DNA of 16,376 nucleotides from Methanosarcinaceae archaeon (GTDB lineage: Archaea > Halobacteriota > Methanosarcinia > Methanosarcinales > Methanosarcinaceae): positions 1 through 16,376 of the forward strand of contig DQIO01000304.1 of the NCBI GenBank assembly GCA_020793555.1. Reading direction: 5' to 3'. Shown piece after piece: positions 7,218 to 13,479 of this stretch (the first letter of the stretch is position 1; every line of letters starts with the position of its first letter). Under the pieces are notes generated by a model that was given only the letters and a program-made list of their open reading frames with translations, was not told the DNA's origin and searched no databases. A program made the position numbers and the translations under genes.

Positions 7218-8219
7218 TTGAACGAAAAGCATCTAACATACGCAGATTCCGGCGTTGATATCAAACAGGAAGAAACTACGATCAAAGCACTTACCAGTCA
7301 AATGACCTACAAGCGCACCGGACTTGGCGCGCCTCTTACTGATATTGGACATTACGCAGGTCTTATCGATTTTGGAGAATATGCACTTGCAATGGCAACC
7401 GATGGTGTTGGTTCAAAAGTTATGATCGCAAATGAGATGAAGCGATGGAATACTGTTGGGATTGACTGTGTTGCAATGAACGTCAATGATCTGCTGGCTG
7501 TCGGGATTGAACCCTTATCCTTTGTAGATTACCTTGCACTGGAAACCCATTCCGAAAACTTTGCCGAGCAGATCGGTGAAGGGCTTGTCAAAGGTGCAGA
7601 GATGTCACGCATGACGATCGTTGGCGGCGAGACCGCAACACTTCCTGAGATAGTGAACGGCTTTGATCTTGCAGGCACCTGTCTTGGAATGGTCAAAAAA
7701 GACGAGATCATCACAGGCGAACGTGTTCAACTCGGTGATATGGTTGTCGGAATACCGGCAAGCGGCGTACATAGCAACGGATATACGCTTGTGAGGAAGA
7801 TTATCAAGGAATCCAAATATTCATATCACGACCCATTTCCCAATAATCCTTCAACCACGATCGGGGACGAACTCCTGATTCCAACCAGGATATACATGGA
7901 AGTATTGGATGTGGTCAAAAAATGCGACGTGCACGGACTTGCACACATAACCGGAAGCGGTCTATTGAAACTTGCAAGGGTTACGGATCTTGGTTTTGAT
8001 TTCTATGATCCGATCGAACCAAACGATATCTTCAAGTTTTTGCAAAATGAAGGCGGAGTGACTGATCTTGAGATGTACAGGACCTTCAACATGGGCATGG
8101 GATTCCTGATCATACTTTCGGAAGATGATGCAGAGAAAGCCGCAAGCATGACAGGCGGGAAAATCGTTGGAAGAATTGTTGAGAGCGGGATTAAAGTTCG
8201 TGATATTTTGATTGAATAA
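7218..8219 (+). CDS. purM: Phosphoribosylformylglycinamidine cyclo-ligase (AIR synthetase)
   Basis: Closes the imidazole ring in purine synthesis: ATP-dependent conversion of FGAM to AIR in the cytosol. It has 333 aa, typical for PurM. Motifs: N-terminal YADSGVDI (8-15), Gly-rich TDIGHYAG (41-48), ATDGVGSK (60-67), CVAMNVNDLLAVG (84-96) and VGGETATLPE (135-144) in the nucleotide/metal-binding half. GIPASGVHSNGYTLVR and HITGSGL are in the C-terminal half. The start is TTG at 7218 with GAGG seven bases upstream; no better in-frame start lies nearby. It is the second gene in the lysC-purM-DUF1894-like unit, 21 bp ahead of the third. Why purine and aspartate-family genes sit together is not evident from sequence. 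Confidence 0.95.
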   Translation: MNEKHLTYADSGVDIKQEETTIKALTSQMTYKRTGLGAPLTDIGHYAGLIDFGEYALAMATDGVGSKVMIANEMKRWNTVGIDCVAMNVNDLLAVGIEPLSFVDYLALETHSENFAEQIGEGLVKGAEMSRMTIVGGETATLPEIVNGFDLAGTCLGMVKKDEIITGERVQLGDMVVGIPASGVHSNGYTLVRKIIKESKYSYHDPFPNNPSTTIGDELLIPTRIYMEVLDVVKKCDVHGLAHITGSGLLKLARVTDLGFDFYDPIEPNDIFKFLQNEGGVTDLEMYRTFNMGMGFLIILSEDDAEKAASMTGGKIVGRIVESGIKVRDILIE

Positions 8220-8240
8220 TTACTACTGTAGGATTAAAAT

Positions 8241-8522
8241 ATGTCATGTATCAATGAAATAACTGATGAGATTCTGTTAAGTAGCGCTACTCCAAAACAG
8301 TGTGAGGAGTTTGTAAAAAAGAATACGGATGAAATGTATTACGTAACCGCTGGTTACAAGATTCGTGGAGTTGCTCTTTTAGGAAAAGATACAATTCCTG
8401 TTGGTATAAGTGGTTCAGACATTGTTTTCCAGTTCGTTAAACCATGCAGGGGATTTTATGTGTTGAAGATCAAGGATGCGAAGGATGAAATCGAAAAGTT
8501 GCGAGCCGGTTTTAAGAAATGA
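8241..8522 (+). CDS. Small conserved methanogen protein, DUF1894-like (MTH677-like)
   Basis: A 93-aa cytosolic protein without signal peptide or membrane segment. The start MSCINEI, the central YYVTAGYKIRGVALLG followed by IPVGI, and the tail KPCRGFYVLKI plus a charged helix resemble, from memory, the small methanogen family DUF1894 (Methanothermobacter MTH677 type). Its function is not known to me. The ATG has AGGAT nine bases upstream. It lies 21 bp after purM in the same direction and ahead of an oligo-T stretch, so it looks like the last gene of the lysC-purM unit. Three Cys (residues 3, 20 and about 72) are present, but no metal-binding pattern is evident. The family call is moderate; that it is a real gene is likely. 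Confidence 0.7.
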   Translation: MSCINEITDEILLSSATPKQCEEFVKKNTDEMYYVTAGYKIRGVALLGKDTIPVGISGSDIVFQFVKPCRGFYVLKIKDAKDEIEKLRAGFKK

Positions 8523-8523
8523 G

Positions 8524-8541
8524 TCTTTTTTATCATCTTTT
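8524..8541 (+). terminator. Oligo-T terminator after lysC-purM-DUF1894-like unit
   Basis: TCTTTTTTATCATCTTTT starts just after the TGA of the small gene. T-rich tracts without a strong hairpin are the usual archaeal stop signal. A new TATA box for the next gene follows within 20 bp, which fits a transcript boundary here. Confidence 0.5.
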
Positions 8542-8556
8542 GGTTTGACTGGGAAC

Positions 8557-8567
8557 TAAATATATTT
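8557..8567 (+). promoter_or_regulatory. TATA box of the DUF362/ferredoxin gene
   Basis: TAAATATATTT is centred about 31 bp before the ATG at 8593. Initiation about 25-27 bp downstream falls at roughly 8587-8590, only a few bases before the start codon. No ribosome site is visible between (the bases read CAATAACTGCGC), so the message may be leaderless. Confidence 0.45.
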
Positions 8568-8592
8568 CTACATCCAAACCCAATAACTGCGC

Positions 8593-9729
8593 ATGAATAC
8601 AATAGTCTCTATCGTGCGCTGTCCCGATTATTCACAGGCAAAGGATTCGATCATTGAATCGCTTGATCTTATCGGCGGACTTGATAAGATTATTAAACCC
8701 GGCGACCGTGTTCTTCTAAAAGCCAATATACTTGCCGCTCGTCCGCCGGAAGATGCTGTTACTACACATCCTGCAGTGATAACTGCAATGTGCGAACTCG
8801 TATCTGATATTGGTGCAATTCCGATTGTAGGGGATGGATCCGGCATTACACATCCGGGTGCGACTGCCGAGGCACTGAAGATGTCCGGTATCAAGGATGC
8901 TGCACAAAAATGTGGTGCAGAAATTGTTAATTTTGAGACTGCGGGTTTTGTTGAGGTCGATGTGCCGGATGCAAAACAATTTCCGCGCCTGTACATAGCA
9001 AAACCTATTCTTGAAGTCGATGTTATTATCTCGCTTCCAAAACTCAAGACCCATGAACTGATGTACTACACCGGAGCCGTCAAAAACTTTTTTGGTGCTG
9101 TGCCTTTGAAAACACGAAAACAGGCGCATCTTCTTGCAAAGCGCGATCTGTTCGGAGAAGCTGTTGTTGATATATATTCAATCGTCAAACCGCATCTTGC
9201 AGTCATGGATGGCGTTGTGGGGATGGAGGGCAATGGTCCGGCGCATGGCACACCTATTAACACAGGCGTTATCATTGCAAGTTATGATTGTGTTGCGCTG
9301 GACATGGTTGCATCAGAACTGATTGGATTTGAACCAATGCTGATTCCAACAAACCACGCTGCTCTTGAGAGAAAACTCAGTACAGGACAACCAAAAATTG
9401 TCGGAACACCACTTGAGGATGTAAAAGTGAAGTTCAAAGAATCGACTGGTGGCATTACGACAATGGCGCCTGCTTTTATAACCGGCAGGCTTGGAAAACT
9501 TTTCACAATGAGACCACATATAAATACAGAAAAATGTGTGCTTTGTGGTACATGTGTATTGAATTGTTCTCCACATGCAATTGAAGAAATTGATGGGAAA
9601 CTTAAGATCAATGACGATAAGTGTATCCAATGTTACTGCTGCCGTGAACTTTGTCCACACAATGCAGTTGAAATAAAAAGATCAATGATAGCGAAGATAC
9701 TGACACGTATGAATGAAACCAGAAGTTAA
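8593..9729 (+). CDS. DUF362 protein with C-terminal two-cluster 4Fe-4S ferredoxin domain
   Basis: A 378-aa cytosolic iron-sulfur protein of unknown function. Residues about 1-290 match the DUF362 pattern: GDRVLLKANIL (37-47), THPAVITAMCELV (58-70), a central ISLPKLKTHELMYYTGAVKN (146-165) and MDGVVGMEGNGPAHGT (205-220). The C-terminal part holds two ferredoxin motifs: Cys315/318/321 with Cys325, and Cys344/347/350 with Cys354. Each is CxxCxxCxxxC, and this is enough for two 4Fe-4S clusters. It has its own TATA box and no ribosome site. It is convergent with enolase and shares no operon, so context gives little. An electron-transfer or cluster-dependent role is inferred from the clusters. Confidence 0.88.
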   Translation: MNTIVSIVRCPDYSQAKDSIIESLDLIGGLDKIIKPGDRVLLKANILAARPPEDAVTTHPAVITAMCELVSDIGAIPIVGDGSGITHPGATAEALKMSGIKDAAQKCGAEIVNFETAGFVEVDVPDAKQFPRLYIAKPILEVDVIISLPKLKTHELMYYTGAVKNFFGAVPLKTRKQAHLLAKRDLFGEAVVDIYSIVKPHLAVMDGVVGMEGNGPAHGTPINTGVIIASYDCVALDMVASELIGFEPMLIPTNHAALERKLSTGQPKIVGTPLEDVKVKFKESTGGITTMAPAFITGRLGKLFTMRPHINTEKCVLCGTCVLNCSPHAIEEIDGKLKINDDKCIQCYCCRELCPHNAVEIKRSMIAKILTRMNETRS

Positions 9730-9744
9730 TGTACAGAATATCCT

Positions 9745-9752
9745 AAAAAAAA
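9745..9752 (-). terminator. Oligo-T terminator of enolase
   Basis: On the minus strand an uninterrupted run of eight T lies about 11 bp beyond the enolase stop codon, in the 33-bp gap between the convergent DUF362 and enolase genes. This is the canonical archaeal termination signal. Confidence 0.55.
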
Positions 9753-9762
9753 GAGAAGAAGA

Positions 9763-11037
9763 TCACAACTGCATATACCGTGCAGCATCTCCAAGATCTT
9801 CTTCAATTCTAAGTAACTGGTTGTATTTTGCAGTACGCTCACTTCGTGCAGGTGCGCCTGTCTTGATAAGATCTGCACCAATTGCAACAGAAATATCTGC
9901 AATTGTATCATCTTCGGTTTCAGCTGAACGATGACTTACTACAACATTATAACCGTTGCGGGATGCCATGTTTGCTGCGTCGAACGCTTCGGAAATTGTA
10001 CCGATCTGGTTCACTTTCAAAAGCAGTGCGTTTGCAGCGTTCATCTCAATACCCTTGCCAAGTCTTTCGACATTGGTCACAAACAGGTCGTCTCCTATGA
10101 TGATCGTATCCCATAGTTCACTGGTTAGACTCGCAAAGTCTTCAAATGAATCTTCATGGAACGGGTCTTCTATGAGTATTATAGGATATGTATCCACAAG
10201 TTCAATGTAATAATCTACAAGTTCACCTGGAGTCAACATCTTTCCATCAATGGAATAATGCGTGCCATCAAAAAACTCTGATGCTGCTGCATCCATACCG
10301 ATAGTAATTTCAGTTTCAGAATATCCTGCTTCATCAATAGAACTCACAAGAGCATCAAGTGCATCGGCTGTCATGGCAAGTGGGGGTGCATAACCACCTT
10401 CATATCCAACATTGGTCGCAGATGCCCCGTATTTTGCCTCCAGGACTTTCCCAAGTGCATGATATGTTTCAGTTCCCATCTGAAGTGCTTTTGTATATGT
10501 TTCGGCACCCTTTGGCTGGATCATGAATTCCTGTATCGAAAGATTATTTCCGGCATGCTGTCCGCCGTTTAGTACGTTCATTGTAGGGACTGGCAATGTA
10601 TATGAATTAGAACCTCCAAAATAGCGGTACAGTGGCATATTAAGTGAATCGGCTGCCGCCTTTGCAATAGCCATAGATACGCCAAGAATGGAATTTGCAC
10701 CAAGACCGGACTTGTTATCTGTACCATCCAGCTCGATCATCAAATTATCTATCTTTCGCTGGCTTCGCACGTCCATTCCGAGGATCTCACTTGCAATAGC
10801 CCGATTGACGTTATCAACAGCTTCCAATACACCCTTGCCATTATATCGATCTTCTTTGTCACGAAGTTCAAGAACTTCATTTGTGCCGGTAGATGCACCG
10901 GATGGTACACTCGCTCTTCCAAATCCAACATCAGTATACACATCAACTTCAACTGTAGGATTCCCTCTGGAATCCAATATCTCCCGTGCATGTACCTTTT
11001 TGATATTATACTTGTTTTCATTTCCAATGTATACCAT
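9763..11037 (-). CDS. eno: Enolase
   Basis: Interconverts 2-phosphoglycerate and phosphoenolpyruvate, the step after ApgM; cytosolic, Mg-dependent. It has 424 aa, full length. Recognisable sites: REILDSRGNPTVEV (18-31), loop SGASTG (46-51), NGGQHAGNN (157-165), Glu170 in IQEFMI, Glu213 in GYEGGYAP, Mg ligands Asp249 (GMDAAASEF), Glu290 (LIEDP) and Asp316 (GDDLFVTN). The catalytic Lys341 lies in LLLKVNQIGT and His369-Arg370-Ser371 in VVSHRSAETED. Two conserved positions differ from the usual form: Asp212 of GDEGG is Tyr, and the Gly after HRS is Ala372. AAGGTGA six bases upstream fixes the ATG. It is divergent from a winged-helix regulator. Some methanogens may carry a second enolase, so this could be a paralogue. 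Confidence 0.95.
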   Translation of the reverse strand: MVYIGNENKYNIKKVHAREILDSRGNPTVEVDVYTDVGFGRASVPSGASTGTNEVLELRDKEDRYNGKGVLEAVDNVNRAIASEILGMDVRSQRKIDNLMIELDGTDNKSGLGANSILGVSMAIAKAAADSLNMPLYRYFGGSNSYTLPVPTMNVLNGGQHAGNNLSIQEFMIQPKGAETYTKALQMGTETYHALGKVLEAKYGASATNVGYEGGYAPPLAMTADALDALVSSIDEAGYSETEITIGMDAAASEFFDGTHYSIDGKMLTPGELVDYYIELVDTYPIILIEDPFHEDSFEDFASLTSELWDTIIIGDDLFVTNVERLGKGIEMNAANALLLKVNQIGTISEAFDAANMASRNGYNVVVSHRSAETEDDTIADISVAIGADLIKTGAPARSERTAKYNQLLRIEEDLGDAARYMQL

Positions 11038-11078
11038 ATCATTTCACCTTCTTAAATATTTATAATCCATGAATTGCT

Positions 11079-11105
11079 ACAAACGTATATATTGTTACCG
11101 TTTGT
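11079..11105 (-). promoter_or_regulatory. Enolase TATA box inside an inverted repeat (candidate operator)
   Basis: On the minus strand AATATATACG (11084-11093) is a TATA box about 50 bp from the enolase ATG. It predicts a leader of about 25 nt with the AAGGTGA site. The box lies within a perfect 7-bp inverted repeat: ACAAACG (11079-11085) and CGTTTGT (11099-11105), spaced 13 bp. A dimeric protein binding here would cover the promoter. The half-site recurs as ACAAACA (11190-11196) just after the regulator's TATA box. Confidence 0.45.
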
Positions 11106-11120
11106 TGGATAATATTAAAT

Positions 11121-11138
11121 TGAAATGATCGAATTTCA
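11121..11138. promoter_or_regulatory. Inverted repeat TGAAAT-N6-ATTTCA between eno and the regulator
   Basis: Perfect 6-bp arms (11121-11126 and 11133-11138) around GATCGA in the divergent intergenic region, upstream of the TATA boxes of both genes. It has the size of a winged-helix dimer site. Short AT-rich palindromes also arise by chance, so the call is weak. Confidence 0.3.
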
Positions 11139-11181
11139 TATGGCCTGATTAAATTGTATCTTAATATTATATTAACACAAA

Positions 11182-11190
11182 TTATATAAA
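11182..11190 (+). promoter_or_regulatory. TATA box of the winged-helix regulator gene
   Basis: TTATATAAA is a strong archaeal TATA box centred about 28 bp before the ATG at 11214. The expected start of transcription falls at or next to the ATG, and there is no ribosome site (AAGTAATATTATGAAATT precedes it), so the transcript is probably leaderless. Confidence 0.5.
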
Positions 11191-11213
11191 CAAACAAGTA
11201 ATATTATGAAATT

Positions 11214-11591
11214 ATGATTAATGATATCCAATTACTAAGTGATACGGAGTATGAGATTATTGAGCTACTTCAAAGTCTAAAAGTTCCAAGGACAGAATCT
11301 ATAGCCATTGCTTGTCTTCTATGTGGCAAAGAATTAACGTCACAAACCATTGAAAGATCATCAGGTTTAAGGCAACCGGAAGTTAGTGTTGCTATGCGTC
11401 CACTTCGGGAAAGGGAATGGATTGATGAGAAAAATGTGAAAAAGACAAATGGAAAAGGAAGACCTACAAAGTACTATAAGCTCATTGTTCCATTAAGCAC
11501 CATTATAAATACGTTTGAATCAGAGATTATACAAAATCACAAAATGGTAATGGATAGCATCACCCAGCTTCGTGAACTCAGGTTAAAATGA
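11214..11591 (+). CDS. Winged-helix transcriptional regulator (TrmB/ArsR-like fold)
   Basis: A 125-aa predicted DNA-binding protein with no ligand or membrane domain. Residues about 10-90 have a winged-helix plan: helix EYEIIELLQSL, a second helix around ESIAIACLLCG, recognition helix region TIERSSGLRQPEVSVAMRPL (50-69), and a basic wing KKTNGKGRPTKYYKL (75-89). The C-terminal third is a helix (about 96-125) that may dimerise. Two Cys (CLLC, about 34-37) lie close together but no partner Cys are seen. It is divergent from enolase over 176 bp with inverted repeats. Control of itself and/or eno is therefore likely, though this is inference. No closer family name is recognised. Confidence 0.8.
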   Translation: MINDIQLLSDTEYEIIELLQSLKVPRTESIAIACLLCGKELTSQTIERSSGLRQPEVSVAMRPLREREWIDEKNVKKTNGKGRPTKYYKLIVPLSTIINTFESEIIQNHKMVMDSITQLRELRLK

Positions 11592-11651
11592 CTACTGGTC
11601 AGTTACCAATGATCAAATGACCATCATTATTTTAATTGTAGGTAGAATCTC

Positions 11652-11666
11652 TTTTTAGACTTTTTT
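11652..11666 (+). terminator. Oligo-T terminator of the regulator gene
   Basis: TTTTTAGACTTTTTT lies about 60 bp after the regulator stop: two T-runs of five and six, fitting archaeal termination. An inverted repeat TGGTCA/TGACCA (11596-11601, 11618-11623) precedes it. Confidence 0.45.
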
Positions 11667-11707
11667 GTTAGAGGATTTCGATAGAAATTCTCGATAAACT
11701 CCTATAT

Positions 11708-11749
11708 TTCACCAATTTTTTGTATATCGCTTATAAGTGGATTGGTGAA
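11708..11749. repeat. 9-bp inverted repeat between two convergent genes
   Basis: TTCACCAAT (11708-11716) and ATTGGTGAA (11741-11749) are exact inverted copies separated by 24 bp that contain a T-run and TATAAG. It lies in the gap between the 3' ends of the regulator and the PPC gene. It could be a two-way transcript-end structure or a binding site; nothing decides between them. Confidence 0.4.
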
Positions 11750-11773
11750 GATATCAGATAATAGTAATCCTTG

Positions 11774-12214
11774 TTAATCTTTGAACCGTATTGGTGCAAA
11801 TCCTTTTGTACTGTCAAATACGCGACTTGCCGAGATGCCATTGATCTCTAAAATAAACACTTCAAGTACCATAAATGCTTCACTTTCGCCACGCATACAT
11901 CCAACTTTTGCACTATCACCACGCCCTGCAGCAGTGTGAAGATGGATCTTTGGGGTTCCATTTTCTGAAAAGATATTTCCAACACCAACCACTTCATGCA
12001 CATCATTGTATTCTGTCCACATAGGATTGGGCGGCATTGAGTTTTCCTTTGGTCCGGTCACAAGTTTCGCTTTTCCTACAGCACCCAGCAGGACAAACAT
12101 CGCGGATTCGATTTTTTCACCCTTTGCAAGTTTTTCGAGTTCATCAAGCAGGTCATCCCCGTGGTCAACCCTTGCTGTAAACACTCTTCCAATTGTTCCT
12201 TTTGTATATTCCAT
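11774..12214 (-). CDS. PPC/DUF296-domain protein
   Basis: A single-domain cytosolic protein of the plants-and-prokaryotes-conserved (PPC, DUF296) family. It has 146 aa from the ATG at 12214. An in-frame TTG at 12229 exists, but GAGGCAGGA before the ATG is a normal ribosome site and would lie inside the longer version. Family landmarks: N-terminal GRVFTARVDHGDDLLDELEK, AMFVLLGAVGKAKL, the metal-type motif KIHLHTAAGRGD (His91 and His93), then VGCMRG and EVFILEI. In many bacterial members the third His follows in GGH, whereas here GCMR stands there. I recall this variant from archaeal members, so it may not be a loss. Archaeal PPC proteins are often annotated as DNA-binding, but the prokaryotic role is unclear. 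Confidence 0.85.
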   Translation of the reverse strand: MEYTKGTIGRVFTARVDHGDDLLDELEKLAKGEKIESAMFVLLGAVGKAKLVTGPKENSMPPNPMWTEYNDVHEVVGVGNIFSENGTPKIHLHTAAGRGDSAKVGCMRGESEAFMVLEVFILEINGISASRVFDSTKGFAPIRFKD

Positions 12215-12229
12215 TTTTTCCTGCCTCAA

Positions 12230-12664
12230 TTATTGTATTGTTCAGATCTCAAATCAATCTCAAGAGATTGTCATTTTACTGTAATCGTTTCACATACTTA
12301 AATGTACTTTACATCTTGTGATTTAAAATCGATGGCGTCATTCTAGTGTCGAGTCAACTATCAAGTGTCTGGTTATTAAGATAGGTTATATGGCACAATT
12401 TCAATTTTCTAAACTCCAAGATGACCGATCGGTTTCTACACAGTGCCGCCAGCGCACCGACTTAGGAACACACGCGGGCAAATTATACATACATGCTGCA
12501 TACATACGGGTGCCGATGTTAAAAAGAAAGTCACAGCAATTGACCTATACTAAAGAAAATGGAGCATCCGTTTCCGCCGCAGGCGGCGGATTCCACTGCC
12601 ACCAAACCCACAACAACTCAACAACCCAACCATGCAATTCTCATATCTGCAAATATGACGCCGA
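12230..12664. other. Gene-free part of an accessory island
   Basis: No convincing gene. The first part (to about 12400) is AT-rich and contains a TATA-like string (GGTTATATGG, around 12380-12389). From about 12420 GC-rich pieces appear: the palindrome ACCGATCGGT (12424-12433), a segment GTGCCGCCAGCGCACCG, direct CATACAT repeats near 12490-12510, and the dispersed palindrome at 12574-12595. A plus-strand open frame from 12390 has unlikely composition and no family match. A structured RNA transcribed rightward to the hairpin and T-run at 12708-12737 is possible but unsupported beyond those signals. Confidence 0.4.
12574..12595 (-). repeat. Dispersed GC palindrome, copy 2
   Basis: Reverse-orientation copy of the 22-base element at 3241-3262: stem CCGCCGC/GCGGCGG with a short AG loop, followed by ATTCCA. 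Here the palindrome extends by one further pair (T/A at 12573 and 12590). Both copies lie in gene-free regions with other GC-rich hairpins. Confidence 0.65.
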
Positions 12665-13298
12665 TTAAAAACCGTTTTGTGTTTCGCGTTCATGGTGTAG
12701 AAACGTGCCGCGCTTTTGCGCGGTCGCGTCGTTTTTTGCATCTGTCTTAACCCCTTCTGTCCCGCGACATTGTGTTGTTGACATGACACTAGCATTTGTG
12801 CAAACAAAGTTAGACAGCCACACACTAATATCCGCATCGTGCACGTCCCTGTATGCATCCTCAACAAGTGCAACAAAATCCCTCTGGATCTCAGGTCTTC
12901 TCACATCAGACATAACTAAAAGAAATTGTGGATACTTTCTAATCAACTCCCTTGCTTCCTGAAGTTCATAATCCGTAACATTTTGTAATTCCCTCACAAA
13001 ATCATCCACATTACACAAAACAGTTTTGCCATAATACGAATTTTAAAGATTCGATAAAAACAGCAAGAAGAGCCCCATATTTAGTCATTTACTTCGTAGT
13101 TTTACTTCTACCTGTACGTCTTCGAATGTGAATTCTACTCCACCGATGGTTCAACTCCTCAAGCGTATTATGTCTAACCACATCCAAAATCTCCCCTTCA
13201 TTGTTCACAACTTCCACAAACAATTCATCCATGTGACTTTGACAATTTTCATATATCTTTTTCTACACCTTTCTAACTCGCCGCCAACTCTTTCTCAT
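12665..13298 (-). pseudogene. Disrupted gene remnant (TAG, TAA and a frameshift), family unrecognised
   Basis: Read leftward, one frame runs from ATG 13298 through TAG (13263-13265) and TAA (13089-13091) to TAA (13011-13013). Its text is protein-like across the stops: WRRVRKV-stop-KKIYENCQSHMDELFVEV, then NTLEELNHRWSRIHI, RRRTGRSKTTK-stop-MTKYGALLAVF. The reading then continues smoothly in another frame, open from 13042: NSYYGKTVL, VDDFVRELQNVTDYELQEAR, ELIRKYPQFLLVMSDVRRPE, and on to about DISVWLSNF near 12806. After that the frame enters GC-rich, non-protein-like sequence and stops at 12665. The shift point is probably in or near TTTAAAATTCG (13037-13047). The basic RRRTGRSKTTK block would fit a nucleic-acid-binding or transposase-type protein, but I do not recognise the family. 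Confidence 0.55.
12708..12737 (+). terminator. GC hairpin followed by T6 (terminator-like)
   Basis: CCGCGC-TTTT-GCGCGG forms a perfect 6-bp stem with a T4 loop, followed by CGCGTCG-like sequence and TTTTTT (12732-12737). It looks like a rightward terminator, but no rightward gene precedes it, so it may end an unrecognised RNA or be part of a mobile repeat. It lies within the 3' part of the leftward gene remnant. Confidence 0.35.
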
Positions 13299-13394
13299 TT
13301 TGAGTTCTTTTTAAATTAGGGGTTGTTATCAGGGAAAGTAAAGATTAAGGAAAAAATGAAGGTTGCAAGCAAATGAACCTTTTGGATTTCAAAT

Positions 13395-13459
13395 AAAAAA
13401 ATATAATGCGACGGCATGTCATGACTTACAGCTCTGCTGCGGTTGGGTGTACCGTCGCA
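13395..13459 (-). terminator. Long hairpin plus T7, probable terminator of the 68-aa gene
   Basis: TGCGACGG (13407-13414) and CCGTCGCA (13452-13459) form a perfect 8-bp stem. The 37-nt apical part contains further short pairing (CGGT/ACCG and CAG/CTG). On the minus strand the stem is followed at once by TTATATTTTTTTATTT. It begins about 20 bp after the stop of the small gene at 13480. A stable GC stem and T-run is unusual for an archaeal terminator, so a small structured RNA is an alternative. Confidence 0.45.
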
Positions 13460-13479
13460 ACGTTTGACTTTATCAAAGA

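Noticed and set aside
8628..9129. Two long antisense frames (139 and 137 codons)
   Set aside because: They lie wholly inside the clear DUF362 gene and have shadow-like Ser/Cys/Arg-rich composition.
12484..12512. CATACAT direct repeats as a CRISPR-like array
   Set aside because: Units are too short and few, with no regular spacers or cas genes in the window.
12390..12668. Plus-strand open frame of 92 codons
   Set aside because: No ribosome site, odd composition (His/Thr/Gln-rich end), runs through the dispersed GC palindrome, and resembles no family.
12550..12876. Minus-strand frame of 108 codons
   Set aside because: Overlaps the better-supported gene remnant in another frame, is rich in Cys/Arg from GC repeats, and has no family match.
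13407..13459. tRNA-like hairpin
   Set aside because: Only 53 nt with one long stem; no anticodon arm, no GGTTCGA-type T-loop and no CCA-end fold.
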